A stretch of DNA of 64,000 bases from Fusobacterium_C necrophorum_A (GCF_004134945.1 NZ_SBAP01000004.1:44209-108208), one strand, 5' to 3'. Shown: positions 1 through 9,178, counted from the first letter of the stretch. Translations and numbers: made by a program. Notes: generated from the sequence alone by a model not told the origin.

Positions 1-163
1 AGGTCGCTATAATCGTCATCGCCAGAACAACTCCGCCCATATCACGACTTCCGATATAATATTCTTCCGCAAAATTGCCGGAATTTCTCTTTTTTTTATT
101 TACTTGAAATGCAATATACAACATCAATAATAAATATAGAAAGATTGGAATGGATACTAGCAT
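1..163 (-). CDS. panF: Sodium:pantothenate symporter PanF (N-terminal fragment)
   Basis: The first 54 or so codons of a minus-strand gene run off the left edge of the window. The translation begins MLVSIPIFLYLLLMLYIAFQ, a first membrane helix, and then reads YYIGSRDMGGVVLAMTIIAT. This is the N-terminal signature of solute:sodium symporters, closest to PanF. PanF imports pantothenate with sodium across the inner membrane. The start ATG overlaps the stop of the upstream yhdT-like gene by 7 bases, so the two are translationally coupled. The pantothenate kinase gene coaX follows further upstream, which supports the substrate assignment. Only the N-terminus is visible, so another SSF substrate cannot be excluded from sequence alone. 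Confidence 0.85.
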   Translation of the reverse strand, partial: MLVSIPIFLYLLLMLYIAFQVNKKKRNSGNFAEEYYIGSRDMGGVVLAMTIIAT

Positions 164-417
164 TTTTTCCCCTCCTCATCTAAATCCATATCTTGAAAGA
201 AATACTTGGTCACAAAAAATACCAAAACATTCATTACAAGCAAACCTAAGACACAGGAATAAAAAAACCACTCCGGTAATCCCAGAATATATCGATATCG
301 GCTTACTTCTTTTTCTCCAAAACAATAGGCAAAATAATACCACCATACAAAATACACCAGATACATTCCCACTGTCAAAAGGGCTTCCTTTTCTATTTGT
401 TTCTTTTTACTCTTCAT
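157..417 (-). CDS. yhdT: YhdT-family small membrane protein (DUF997)
   Basis: An 86-residue protein with a basic N-terminus, two hydrophobic segments (about residues 14-34 and 50-72) and a charged acidic tail. The length, the two membrane helices and the aromatic VWWYYFAYCFG stretch fit the YhdT/DUF997 family. Genes of that family habitually precede panF and may encode a partner or helper of the symporter, but the molecular role is unknown. The gene overlaps panF downstream by 7 bases and the coaX end upstream by 11 bases, so the three genes form one coupled unit. The family call rests on size, topology and context. Confidence 0.75.
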   Translation of the reverse strand: MKSKKKQIEKEALLTVGMYLVYFVWWYYFAYCFGEKEVSRYRYILGLPEWFFYSCVLGLLVMNVLVFFVTKYFFQDMDLDEEGKKC

Positions 418-1192
418 GCTTTCCTCCTGATTTTTGAAAATCTTGATATAAATATAGCAAGCCCTCTAAGGTTAAATAGGGAGCAAAAGTAGTTTCTATG
501 TTCATATGTTGGCTTACAATGGTGGACAAGCCTCCCGTCAATGAAACATGTAACTTTTTGGTAAATTTTTTTTGAATTTCCCGAACAAAGCCTTCCAACA
601 TCAAAGCATGTCCGTATAAAGCTCCTATTCTCATGCAATCTTGTGTGTTTTTCCCAATGTATTCCGCAATCGGAATACTGCAATCTATCATAGGTAACTG
701 TGAAGTTGCCTGAATTAAAGCATTCAAAGATATTTTTAAACCGGGAATAATCGCTCCTCCTATGTAACATCCCTCTTCGTCCAGTACCGAACAAGTTGTA
801 GCCGTTCCCAAATCAAAAATAAGTTGTGGAGATGGATATTTTTTTAAAGCCGCCACAGCATCGACCTTCAAGTCCATTCCTAATTTTCCCGGACTGTCGA
901 TTTCAATTTGAAGAGATTCGTCAATAATATCATCGACTAAAATAGTCTCCACTTTGTATATCTCTTTGACCGCTTCCATCAATTTTTTAGTGACTTCCGG
1001 AACGACGGAAGAGAGAATGGAACCTTCCACCTTTCTAATTTTTTCTTTTTGACATAACAAATCCTTGAGAACCGGTATATAGTCAAACTCCTTTTCTTTT
1101 ATCGTTTCCGTACGTAAAGTGTTAATTATCTTTTCCCCATCTGAAATTCCAAAAACAATGTTTGTATTTCCCACATCAATTAAAAAAATCAT
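407..1192 (-). CDS. coaX: Type III pantothenate kinase CoaX
   Basis: A 261-residue cytoplasmic enzyme that phosphorylates pantothenate, the first committed step of coenzyme A synthesis. The N-terminal phosphate-binding motif DVGNTNIVFG (residues 6-15), the central FDLGTATTCSV motif with its conserved acidic residue, and GGAIIPGL are diagnostic of the CoaX (type III, ASKHA-fold) family. The length is typical. The gene overlaps yhdT by 11 bases, and panF follows, so uptake and phosphorylation of vitamin B5 are encoded together. CoaX enzymes are characteristically insensitive to CoA feedback; that is family knowledge, not seen here. Confidence 0.95.
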   Translation of the reverse strand: MIFLIDVGNTNIVFGISDGEKIINTLRTETIKEKEFDYIPVLKDLLCQKEKIRKVEGSILSSVVPEVTKKLMEAVKEIYKVETILVDDIIDESLQIEIDSPGKLGMDLKVDAVAALKKYPSPQLIFDLGTATTCSVLDEEGCYIGGAIIPGLKISLNALIQATSQLPMIDCSIPIAEYIGKNTQDCMRIGALYGHALMLEGFVREIQKKFTKKLHVSLTGGLSTIVSQHMNIETTFAPYLTLEGLLYLYQDFQKSGGKHEE

Positions 1193-1218
1193 CTTCGTTT
1201 CTCCTGTTTTTCTTTCTC

Positions 1219-1971
1219 TTATACTGCTTTTTTTGTTAAACTGTTTTCGATTGCTTTTGTATTTTGCAAAAATTGTCTTCCATATTCGCTGTTCGGATGA
1301 TAAAAGAAATCTAAAACATTTTGTATTTCCTGTACTTCTCCCTGATATAGCAATAAAATTCTATCTGCAATTCGATAAATCGCCGGCAAATTATGAGAAA
1401 TAAAAATAAAAGTGATTCCTTCTTCCTGATTGATTCGATAAATCAATTGCAAAATTTGTTCTTGCATTGCCAAATCCAAAGAAGCTATCGGCTCATCACA
1501 AACAATCAATTTTGGAGATAGGATAATTGCTCCGGCAAGACAAACTCTTTGTCTTTGTCCTCCTGACAATTCAGAAGGATATTTTTCGGCGTCACTTTCT
1601 AATAATCCCACCTTTTTCAAAGTTTCCAACACTTTTTTTCTTCTCTCTTCTTTTCTTTTCACTCCATTCGCTAGCAGAGGCTCTTCCAAAATTTGTCCAA
1701 TTTTTAAACCGGGATTTAAAGAACTATATGGATCTTGAAAAACGGTTTGAATTTCTTTACGGCTGATCTCTTTTAATTCCTTCCCCTCAAACAAAATCTT
1801 TCCCTCTGTCGTTTTTATCATTTGCAACAATAATTTTCCTATTGTAGATTTCCCGGCTCCCGATTGTCCTAAAATTCCAAAAATCTCTCCTTTTTTCACA
1901 GAAAAGGAAACATTTTTTAAAATTGCTTTTTTCTCGTAATATTTTGAAACCTTTTCAAATTCTAACATCAT
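1219..1971 (-). CDS. Oligopeptide/nickel-type ABC transporter ATP-binding protein (DppF/OppF-like)
   Basis: An ABC ATPase of about 250 residues and the second of two nucleotide-binding subunits in this importer. Visible motifs are Walker A GQSGAGKST, a Q-loop in VFQDPYSSLNPGLKIG, signature LSGGQRQRV, Walker B LIVCDEP followed by IASLD, and the H-loop ISHNL. I chose the ATG at 1971 because it forms an ATGA overlap with the stop of the upstream ATPase gene and sits 5 bases after GGAGGAGGG. An in-frame TTG lies further upstream at 1986. It should pair with the other ATPase to power the two permeases encoded upstream. The substrate is not evident from this subunit. Confidence 0.9.
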   Translation of the reverse strand: MMLEFEKVSKYYEKKAILKNVSFSVKKGEIFGILGQSGAGKSTIGKLLLQMIKTTEGKILFEGKELKEISRKEIQTVFQDPYSSLNPGLKIGQILEEPLLANGVKRKEERRKKVLETLKKVGLLESDAEKYPSELSGGQRQRVCLAGAIILSPKLIVCDEPIASLDLAMQEQILQLIYRINQEEGITFIFISHNLPAIYRIADRILLLYQGEVQEIQNVLDFFYHPNSEYGRQFLQNTKAIENSLTKKAV

Positions 1972-2669
1972 CGTTCCCTCCTCCAACTATTTTGAGAAAG
2001 CTGAAATAAACGTTTTCCATAGGAATGTGTCTCATCTACAAGTTCTCCTTGATACATCACATACATCTTCGTTGCAAAGTCCTGTAACAAAGAAATATCA
2101 TGAGTAATAAACAGAATGGCAATTCCTAAATCATCTCGTAATGTTTGAAATAAACGGATAATTTCCTGTTTCGTTTCCACATCCAGAGCCGTAGTCACTT
2201 CATCTGCAATCAAAAACTTCGGTTCTCCTAACAAAGCTCCTACGATGACCACTCTTTGTTGCTCCCCTCCGCTTAACTCATGAGGATATTTAGTCAAAAC
2301 ATTTTTATTGCTTCCTAAACCGACTTTTTCGAGTAACGCTTCCGCTTTTTTCCTCCAATCTTTATCATTCCCATATTGAGAAACATAGAGATGCTTCAAC
2401 TGCTTTTCAATCTTCATCGTAGGATTTAAAGAAGTAAAAGCATTTTGAAAAACGGCTCCCAATTCCGCTTTGACTTCAAAACTATCATAAGTCAGGTTTG
2501 CAGATTCGGGCAAAATTCCTAAAATACATTTTGTAAATAAAGTCTTTCCGCTTCCCGATTCTCCTACCAGACCCACAATCTCTCTCTCAGAAATCGAAAG
2601 ACTTATCTGTTTTAACAGATGTTTTTCTCGAATCCAAAGATTTAAATTTTCAATCTCTAATACTCTCAT
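1968..2669 (-). CDS. Oligopeptide/nickel-type ABC transporter ATP-binding protein (DppD/OppD-like)
   Basis: A 233-residue ABC ATPase with Walker A GESGSGKT, Q-loop AVFQNAFTSLNPTMKI, signature LSGGEQQRV and Walker B FLIADEVTTALD. It is shorter than typical DppD/OppD (about 320 residues) because the C-terminal oligopeptide-transporter extension, with its cysteine-rich iron-sulphur region, is absent. It overlaps the permease gene upstream and the second ATPase gene downstream by ATGA junctions, which indicates translational coupling within one operon. Confidence 0.9.
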   Translation of the reverse strand: MRVLEIENLNLWIREKHLLKQISLSISEREIVGLVGESGSGKTLFTKCILGILPESANLTYDSFEVKAELGAVFQNAFTSLNPTMKIEKQLKHLYVSQYGNDKDWRKKAEALLEKVGLGSNKNVLTKYPHELSGGEQQRVVIVGALLGEPKFLIADEVTTALDVETKQEIIRLFQTLRDDLGIAILFITHDISLLQDFATKMYVMYQGELVDETHSYGKRLFQLSQNSWRRER

Positions 2670-3445
2670 CTATGTTTCTCCTGATATGTTTTCGAAATTT
2701 TATTCATCCGGTACACCAAAACAATAATCACCAAACCCGGAGCTATTGTAAAACAGGGAGCTATTAAAAAATAGGACTGTGATTGATTTAACATATTTCC
2801 TAAAGTAGGATAGGGGGGCTGAATTCCAAAGCCTAAATACCCCAAAGCCGCTTCTGTTAAAATCGCTCCTGCAAAGTTGGTAGAAAAATTAACTAAAATC
2901 GGTAAAAAAATATTCGGTCCTATATGACGAAATAGGATTCGAAAGTGTCCCACACCATAAATTTTTGCCATTTTAATATAATTTTTATGTTTTTCCTGCT
3001 TTACCAAAGCTCTGACAAAATTGATGCATCTCGGAGTATAGAGGATAAAAATTGCCAAAGTAATGGAGTAAAAACCGGCACGGAACAATACAATAATTCC
3101 TAAGGTAATTAAAATGGCAGGAATGGACATTAAGGTTTCTGAAAGAAACAATAGAAACTCATCCAAATATCCCTCGAAATATCCGGCAAGTCCTCCTAGA
3201 AATCCTCCCACGATACCGGCAAAGAGTACCGACAAAAAAGCAATGCTCATGCTATAAAAACTTCCCAAGACCAAACGACTGAAAATATCTCTTCCCAGAT
3301 TATCGGTTCCCAGAATATGCCTGAAACTAGGGGCTTCCAAGGTCATTATTTCCGAAACCTGATATGGATTTTGATAAAAGATTCCTATCCATAAAAGCAA
3401 AAGAATCAGAGACAAACCCCATATTATTTTTGTTCTTCTTTTCAT
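2666..3445 (-). CDS. Peptide/nickel-type ABC permease (DppC-like)
   Basis: Inner-membrane permease of the BPD_transp_1 family, about 259 residues from the ATG at 3445 (MKRRTKIIWG). That start lies one base after the stop of the other permease. An in-frame extension upstream would overlap that gene and is unlikely. Family marks are the N-terminal helix, HILGTDNLGRDIFSRLVLGS (typical of DppC/OppC/NikC), about six hydrophobic segments, and the EAA-like loop around EAALGYLGFG. It should pair with the DppB-like protein to form the translocation channel. Confidence 0.9.
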   Translation of the reverse strand: MKRRTKIIWGLSLILLLLWIGIFYQNPYQVSEIMTLEAPSFRHILGTDNLGRDIFSRLVLGSFYSMSIAFLSVLFAGIVGGFLGGLAGYFEGYLDEFLLFLSETLMSIPAILITLGIIVLFRAGFYSITLAIFILYTPRCINFVRALVKQEKHKNYIKMAKIYGVGHFRILFRHIGPNIFLPILVNFSTNFAGAILTEAALGYLGFGIQPPYPTLGNMLNQSQSYFLIAPCFTIAPGLVIIVLVYRMNKISKTYQEKHR

Positions 3446-3446
3446 A

Positions 3447-4373
3447 TTACTCTCCCAAACGTATTCTCGGATCAATGAAAGAATACAAAATATCAATTCC
3501 AAAGTTCAATAAAACCAAAAAAGTGGAAGTATAGAAAATAAGTCCCTGTACTAAAGGAATATCTCTTGTAAAAACGGAGCTTACCAATAATCTTCCGATT
3601 CCCGGAATGGAAAAAATCTGCTCAATAATGACAACCCCGGTTACCAATTCCAAAAGGATCATTCCCGTTAAAGGGATGATCGGCAGGATTGCATTTTTTA
3701 AAATATAAATATTCAAATATCGTTTTTTCATTCCATTGACATAGAAATATTTAACATATTCTTCTCGCAGTTCCTTGTATAAATTCGCATAAAGGTGCAT
3801 TGTAATCCAAGCAATCTTAGGAATTGCAATGACACAGCAAGGCAAAATCAGGGAACGATAAGTATCGTTGTATCCCGTCGAAGTCCAACGTAATATAATT
3901 CCAAAGAAATACATAAATAAAATTCCCAACCAGAAGGACGGAATAGAGATAAACAATCCTAATATCCCCTCTCCAAAGTTTTGTATTTTTTTGTTTTTAA
4001 TCCTATGAAGAAGAAAAGCAAAAGGAATCGAAATCCCGAAAATAAGAAACATCGAAAAAACAGCAATACTCAGTGTCAGAGGAAGACGTTCAAAAATCAA
4101 TGTACTGACTGCTTCTCCGTATTTAAATGAAATCCCTAAATTGCCATGCAAAGCTCCCTGAATCCAATTCCAATATCGCTCCATAAAACTTAAATTCAAG
4201 CCCAACTGCTGTCTTAAATTTTCAACGTCTTTTGCACTCGCCTCAACTCCCAAAATAGCTGTAGCAGGGTCTCCGGGAATCCATTCCAGTAAACAAAAAG
4301 AACAAGTTCCGATAAAAAAGATACTCAGCACCATTCTTATCATTTTTTTGATATAATACATCTCTTCCCTCAA
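3447..4373 (-). CDS. Peptide/nickel-type ABC permease (DppB-like)
   Basis: A 308-residue inner-membrane permease. The N-terminus contains one helix and then PGDPATAILG, the conserved periplasmic TMP_PDR_N segment of DppB/OppB/NikB. The C-terminal half has the BPD_transp_1 domain with the EAA-type loop ELREEYVKY and the terminal VDILYSFIDPRIR-like tail (here GIDILYSFIDPRIR). It abuts the binding-protein gene with no intergenic bases and is followed after one base by the second permease. Confidence 0.92.
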   Translation of the reverse strand: MREEMYYIKKMIRMVLSIFFIGTCSFCLLEWIPGDPATAILGVEASAKDVENLRQQLGLNLSFMERYWNWIQGALHGNLGISFKYGEAVSTLIFERLPLTLSIAVFSMFLIFGISIPFAFLLHRIKNKKIQNFGEGILGLFISIPSFWLGILFMYFFGIILRWTSTGYNDTYRSLILPCCVIAIPKIAWITMHLYANLYKELREEYVKYFYVNGMKKRYLNIYILKNAILPIIPLTGMILLELVTGVVIIEQIFSIPGIGRLLVSSVFTRDIPLVQGLIFYTSTFLVLLNFGIDILYSFIDPRIRLGE

Positions 4374-5861
4374 TTATTTCTTAAAGTGCAATTTTGCAAA
4401 ATTTAAATATGGTAGCGGGTAAAACTCGAAACCTTCCAGTCCTTTTTCCATTGCAATGATGCTGTCCGGATCCATGATAAATACCGCTGCCTGTTCCTCT
4501 TGTAAGATTTTTTCCGCTTCTTTATAATTTTTAATTTGTGTTTGTTCATCTGCCGATAATTTTGCTTCCGCTATCAATCTATCGTAGTTGTCATTGTGAA
4601 AATTGGTAAAATTCTTTTTATAATCGGAAGTATATCTTCTTAAAATAGCATCAGGTTCCATTTTTCCGGAAAGCCCTGCTAAACTTGCAATATAGTTTCG
4701 ATTGGTATAGACATCGGACAACCAGCTCGCCCATTCGATCGTTTCCAAGTTCACTTTTATTCCTATTTCTTTTAACTGCTCTCGCAAAGCCTGTGCTGTA
4801 TCCAAATACATCTTGGAACTGTTCGGAACTTTTAAGGTGAATTCCATAGGTAGCAAAGCTTTCTTTTCCAAAATTTCTTTTGCTAAAGCGGGATTTTTTT
4901 CTTCTCCCTTTCCTTCCCACAGGAATTTTTTCATCACAGGACTCATATTCGTGTGTATCACCGTTCCATGTCCATTCATTGCCAACTGTACTATCTTTTC
5001 TTTATCAATGGCTAAATGAATCGCCCTCCTTACCTCAACATCATCAAAAGGTTTCTCCTTGTGATTAAAGGCTAAAATGAAACATAGATTTCTCGGTCCG
5101 GAAGCAATCGTATAGTTTTTCAATTCCTCCAATCTCTTGGAATCAATTTCCGTTAAAAAGTTAATTTCTCCCGACAAGAGTTTTAAAAAATTGGTTTCCG
5201 GATTCGGACTGACTAAAATGGAAACTTTTGGAATTTCCGCTTTTTCTCCCCAATAATTTTCATTCTTTATCAAGACCAGTTTTTGTTCCTTTTGATATTC
5301 TCCAACTTGATAAGGTCCTGTCCCAATGGCTTGTTCTGTCAGATGATCTTTATTTTCATCAGGAACAATCGCCTCCTTCATGTAATAAATAAAAGAAGAA
5401 TCCGGTTTTCCTAAATGAACGGCAATTTTTTTCTCATCCAACACTTCTATACTCTCAATATTTTCAAACAAGCCTTCCGTAGGGGTATCTCCTAATTTTC
5501 CGGACATTTTATTCAAAGAAAATTCGACATCATAAATATCCATAGGATTTCCATTGTGAAATTTAACGCCTTCTCGAATCGTAAAAATATATGTTTTTCC
5601 ATCTTCCGACACTTCATAGGATTCTGCCAAAGCGGGAACAACACTTCCGTCGGAAGACGGCATGATAAGTCCTTCAAATACATTGAACAAAAGTTGTTCC
5701 GAAGCACTGGATACCACTTGATATGGATTTAAACTGTCAATATCTACGCTTGACACTGTTTTAATTTCTTCTACTCTCGTTTCTTCTTTTCCACAGGCAG
5801 AAAAAGTAAATACAAGAAGTGCAATCAAACACAATTGTTTCCATCCATCTCTCTTTTTCAT
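4374..5861 (-). CDS. SBP_bac_5 family solute-binding lipoprotein of the ABC importer
   Basis: A 495-residue extracytoplasmic binding protein of family 5 (peptides, nickel complexes and related ligands). The N-terminus is a lipoprotein signal: basic MKKRDGWK, a hydrophobic core and lipobox FSAC with Cys23. The mature part shows the family signature around residues 90-115 (YTFTIR-like YIFTIREGVKFHNG followed by YDVEFSL) and GTGPYQVGEYQ. It is the first gene of a five-gene operon (binding protein, two permeases, two ATPases). Binding-pocket residues cannot be read by eye, so dipeptide, oligopeptide or nickel remain open. Confidence 0.9.
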   Translation of the reverse strand: MKKRDGWKQLCLIALLVFTFSACGKEETRVEEIKTVSSVDIDSLNPYQVVSSASEQLLFNVFEGLIMPSSDGSVVPALAESYEVSEDGKTYIFTIREGVKFHNGNPMDIYDVEFSLNKMSGKLGDTPTEGLFENIESIEVLDEKKIAVHLGKPDSSFIYYMKEAIVPDENKDHLTEQAIGTGPYQVGEYQKEQKLVLIKNENYWGEKAEIPKVSILVSPNPETNFLKLLSGEINFLTEIDSKRLEELKNYTIASGPRNLCFILAFNHKEKPFDDVEVRRAIHLAIDKEKIVQLAMNGHGTVIHTNMSPVMKKFLWEGKGEEKNPALAKEILEKKALLPMEFTLKVPNSSKMYLDTAQALREQLKEIGIKVNLETIEWASWLSDVYTNRNYIASLAGLSGKMEPDAILRRYTSDYKKNFTNFHNDNYDRLIAEAKLSADEQTQIKNYKEAEKILQEEQAAVFIMDPDSIIAMEKGLEGFEFYPLPYLNFAKLHFKK

Positions 5862-5902
5862 TTTTTTCTTATCCTCCTAAAAAATTTTTTATTTCTTTGT
5901 TA

Positions 5903-5931
5903 AGAGTAGCAATTTTTCCATAAAAAATCAA
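5903..5931 (-). promoter_or_regulatory. Promoter of the ABC importer operon
   Basis: On the minus strand there is TTGATT (-35, 5926-5931), a 17-base spacer and TACTCT (-10, 5903-5908). It lies about 40 bases upstream of the binding-protein start, which is preceded by an AGGAGG-type ribosome site. Confidence 0.55.
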
Positions 5932-5979
5932 TGTTTTTTCAATTTGTCCTATTATGTCCTTTTATTTCAAAAAAATTTG

Positions 5980-5988
5980 TGCTATAAT
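5980..5988 (+). promoter_or_regulatory. Extended -10 promoter of the transposase-like gene
   Basis: TGCTATAAT matches an extended -10 (TGn plus a perfect TATAAT). It is followed 10 bases later by GGAGG, with the ATG at 6012. The upstream -35 region is poor, as expected for an extended -10 promoter. Confidence 0.55.
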
Positions 5989-6011
5989 AAGAAAAAAAGG
6001 AGGAAAATCTC

Positions 6012-7412
6012 ATGTATGTCGCTATTACCGGACGTGGAAAAGCAAAAGTAATTCAATTTTGTGAACAACATAGAATCCCCGGAACGAAAAAGAAAAAAAC
6101 GATTGTTATTCGTACCCTGGGAAATTATGAAAAGATGCTGAAAGAAAATCCCAATATCATTGCGGAATTGAAAGAAAAAGCAAAAATTTTGACAAACTTG
6201 GAAAAAGAAAAAAAACAGGAGCTGAACACTTCTTTATTTCGATTTGGGCACAGCCTCATTAAAAAAGTATGGGAAGAGATGCATTTAAATACTCTCTTTG
6301 AAAAAGAAGTGGCGGAAACTCTATTTTCTTTGGTCGTGTATCGCCTTGGAAGCTCCTACACAAATTTTAGAACAAATCGAAAAACTCCCTTTGCGAATTT
6401 GGAGTCTGTCAGTTATCAGAATTTTTATGATCTTTTGGAAGTTTTGGCAGAAAAAAAGGAGGAAGTTGTACGACATTTAGGAAAATTTTTTAACAAAAAA
6501 ACATCCCGCTCCAATGAGATGGCTTACTATCACATCAGTTCCTATAACTACAATTCCTATTGGAGAGATCTTCACGGTTCTCCTCATTTCTTTTTACAAA
6601 AAGAAAAAGAAGACCTTCCTTTTTCCATGGTTCTTTTATTGGATAGAAACGGAATCCCGATCTCCTATGATTTATTTACGAAAAAATTTGTGCTGGAACA
6701 ACAATTGGAAGAAGTCAAACAGAAGTTAAAACTTGAAAAACTCGTGATCCTTTCTGCAAATCGTAATAAAGTCGAGCAGGGAGAATATATTTTGCCCGTT
6801 AATTTTTTAGACTTACCTTTCTCGCTTCAGCTGCAAATTATTTCGGAAGAAGATTGGAAAATCACGGAAAAAGATGAAGAAACAGGAGAAATTCTCTCCA
6901 AAGAAAAAACGGTTAGCTTTGACAAGCACTTAAAAGTATATGTGAGTTGGTCTAAAAAAAGAGCTTTTCGGGATTATGTAGAGGGAAATCAAAAAAACGG
7001 ATATTACTATATCAGTACCAACGATTTTTCCATTGAAAATTCTGAAATGTTAAAAATATTCCAACATATCTGGAATATCGAAGAAAAGTTCAGAATTACC
7101 CATGTTGACTTTGAACGGCAACATATACGTGGACATTTTTGTTTATGTTTTCTGTGTTTATGCATTATTCGCTATTTTCAATATTTGCTTGGCTCTAAGG
7201 GAAAAGCCATTGTTCCTATGATCTATGCCAATAAGGCAATTTCCAATCCTATGGTATTGATACAGGGAAAAAGTGAAAATGCGATAGTCCATCCCATTCA
7301 TCTCACAAATTCCTACTTAAAATTGGCGAATTTATTGGGAATGAAAGGAATAGAAGAAAATATGAATTTACGAGAATTCGAAGCCTGCGTCAAACTGAAC
7401 TTCAAAATATGA
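6012..7412 (+). CDS. IS1634/IS4-superfamily transposase-like protein, catalytic residues apparently substituted
   Basis: A 466-residue protein whose frame resembles IS1634-type DDE transposases: a basic N-terminus, VLLLDRNGIPISYDLF in the middle, and the C-terminal IWNIEEKFRI followed by HIRGHFCLCFLCL. In active relatives the first Asp lies in YYDVT and the second in ADRG. Here the corresponding segments read AYYHISSY and SANRNK, so both acids appear replaced (D to H, D to N) while the Glu of IEEKFR remains. The segment between IEEKFR and the GHF motif is also shortened. It has its own promoter, ribosome site and terminator. I see no obvious terminal inverted repeats. It is either decaying or domesticated; the alignment is by eye. 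Confidence 0.7.
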   Translation: MYVAITGRGKAKVIQFCEQHRIPGTKKKKTIVIRTLGNYEKMLKENPNIIAELKEKAKILTNLEKEKKQELNTSLFRFGHSLIKKVWEEMHLNTLFEKEVAETLFSLVVYRLGSSYTNFRTNRKTPFANLESVSYQNFYDLLEVLAEKKEEVVRHLGKFFNKKTSRSNEMAYYHISSYNYNSYWRDLHGSPHFFLQKEKEDLPFSMVLLLDRNGIPISYDLFTKKFVLEQQLEEVKQKLKLEKLVILSANRNKVEQGEYILPVNFLDLPFSLQLQIISEEDWKITEKDEETGEILSKEKTVSFDKHLKVYVSWSKKRAFRDYVEGNQKNGYYYISTNDFSIENSEMLKIFQHIWNIEEKFRITHVDFERQHIRGHFCLCFLCLCIIRYFQYLLGSKGKAIVPMIYANKAISNPMVLIQGKSENAIVHPIHLTNSYLKLANLLGMKGIEENMNLREFEACVKLNFKI

Positions 7413-7421
7413 GGAAACTCC

Positions 7422-7470
7422 AAAAAAAGGGATTTTAAAGCTTTTCTCCGCTTTAAGATCCCTTTTTTCT
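7422..7470. terminator. Bidirectional rho-independent terminator
   Basis: A long inverted repeat (arms 7422-7441 and 7450-7468, one G-U pair, 8-base loop) with an A run on one side and a T run on the other. It separates the converging transposase-like gene and gltX and can serve both. Confidence 0.85.
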
Positions 7471-7496
7471 TTTTCCTAGGTCTTAAGATATCGTTT

Positions 7497-8996
7497 CTAT
7501 ATTTGAATTCCTTTTTTTGCTAACATTGTTTGAATTCTTTGAATCGCTCTTTTCTTCCCAATGACATGCAATACATTATAAAGATCCGCTCCTCTGGCTT
7601 GTCCTGTCATTACAGCTCTTAGCGGCATGAATACTTTTCCCGGTCCTTCCTGTAACTCATCCAATAAGGAATGTAGTAAGTCCTTTGCTTCTTCCGCTGT
7701 AAATTGTTCCTGTTGCCAAGCATTTAATTTTTCCAAGAAAAGGGCAATGGATTTCTTTCCTACTTCTTCTTCCAAAGAAGAATGTAATTTTTCGACCGAT
7801 TTTCTTTCTTTTTTATTCATATCTTCCGTTACCACAGGCAATTCGTATTCATCTTCAAAGAACGATTTGGATTCCTGAGCCAATTGCTTCAAAGTTTGAG
7901 CACTTTCTCTTTGAATTTCCACAATTTTCTTATATGTTTCAAAATCTGCCATATATCCTTCTTTTTCAAAGAAAGGAACTGCCAATTTCGTCAACTCGTC
8001 CAAATCCTTTAAACGCATTTGATGATTGTTTACCCAACCCAATTTCACCAAATCGAAAACAGGTCCTCCCAAAGATACCTTGTCAATATTAAAGTGATCA
8101 ATAAATTCTTGTAAAGAGAATATTTCCTGATTTTCGCCGTAAGAATACCCCATCAATCCTAAAAAGTTAATAATTCCTTCTTTAATGTAACCTTCTTCTT
8201 TATACCAAATCAAAGAAACCGGATTTTTTCTCTTCGAAATTTTCGTCCTATCACTATTCCGTAATAACGGCATATGAATAAATTCCGGTGCTTCCCAACC
8301 AAAAGCCTTATACAATTGAATATGTTTCGGAGTCGATGGAATCCATTCTTCCGCTCTGATGACATGGGTAATTCCCATCAAGTGATCGTCTACCACATTT
8401 GCCAAGTGATAAGTTGGGAAACCGTCCGCCTTCAGCAATACCTGATCGTCAATTTTATTATTTTCAAAGACAATATCCCCTCGAAGTCTGTCGTGAATGA
8501 CTGTTTCTCCCTCATAAGGCATTTTCAAACGAATGACATAAGGTTCTCCCGCTGCCAATTTTTCTTCAATTTCTTCTTTTGTCAGAGAACGACAGTGTCC
8601 ATCATACCCGGGAGCCTTTCCCATAGCTTTTTGTCTTTCTCTCAAGTGATCCAAACGTTCTGAAGTACAGAAGCAATAATAAGCTCCTCCTCTTTCTACC
8701 AATTCTTTTGCATATTTTACATATAAATCAAAACGTTCCGATTGACGATATGATCCATAGTCTCCCCCCACATCAGGACCTTCCACATAGTCCAGACCCA
8801 GCCAGTGCAATGCATCAAAAATCATCTGTTCAGAACCGTCTGTATATCTATTTTGATCCGTATCTTCAATTCTCAAAATAAAATCCCCACCATTATGATT
8901 CGCAAATGCCAAATTAAACAAAGCAATATACGCAGTTCCTACATGTGGATCTCCTGTAGGAGAAGGAGCAATTCTCGTTCTAATTTTTTTTTCCAT
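7497..8996 (-). CDS. gltX: Glutamyl-tRNA synthetase
   Basis: A class I aminoacyl-tRNA synthetase of about 499 residues that charges tRNA-Glu. The HIGH-type motif is present in RIAPSPTGDPHVGTAY, and the KMSKS-type loop in RTKISKRKNPVSL. The length matches bacterial GltX. I prefer the ATG at 8996 (MEKKIRTRIAPSP) because it aligns with family N-termini; an in-frame ATG at 9005 adds three residues and also sits behind an AAGGAAAGG ribosome site. It converges with the transposase-like gene. Confidence 0.95.
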   Translation of the reverse strand: MEKKIRTRIAPSPTGDPHVGTAYIALFNLAFANHNGGDFILRIEDTDQNRYTDGSEQMIFDALHWLGLDYVEGPDVGGDYGSYRQSERFDLYVKYAKELVERGGAYYCFCTSERLDHLRERQKAMGKAPGYDGHCRSLTKEEIEEKLAAGEPYVIRLKMPYEGETVIHDRLRGDIVFENNKIDDQVLLKADGFPTYHLANVVDDHLMGITHVIRAEEWIPSTPKHIQLYKAFGWEAPEFIHMPLLRNSDRTKISKRKNPVSLIWYKEEGYIKEGIINFLGLMGYSYGENQEIFSLQEFIDHFNIDKVSLGGPVFDLVKLGWVNNHQMRLKDLDELTKLAVPFFEKEGYMADFETYKKIVEIQRESAQTLKQLAQESKSFFEDEYELPVVTEDMNKKERKSVEKLHSSLEEEVGKKSIALFLEKLNAWQQEQFTAEEAKDLLHSLLDELQEGPGKVFMPLRAVMTGQARGADLYNVLHVIGKKRAIQRIQTMLAKKGIQI

Positions 8997-9104
8997 TTCC
9001 CTCATCCTTTCCTTAGTATTTTAAATTTATTTTCTATTCTATCATAATTTTTCATATTTTTATACACTTTTTTTCAATTTCCCTTCCTTTGAAGAGGAAA
9101 AAAT

Positions 9105-9133
9105 TTGACATAAATAGAAATACCGGATATGAT
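9105..9133 (+). promoter_or_regulatory. Near-consensus sigma-70 promoter of the hydrolase gene
   Basis: Perfect TTGACA (9105-9110), a 17-base spacer and TATGAT (9128-9133), followed by AAGGAGG and the ATG at 9179. Confidence 0.75.
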
Positions 9134-9178
9134 AAGAGAAACTGAGCTAAAAAATATAAGAACACAAGGAGGAATACC

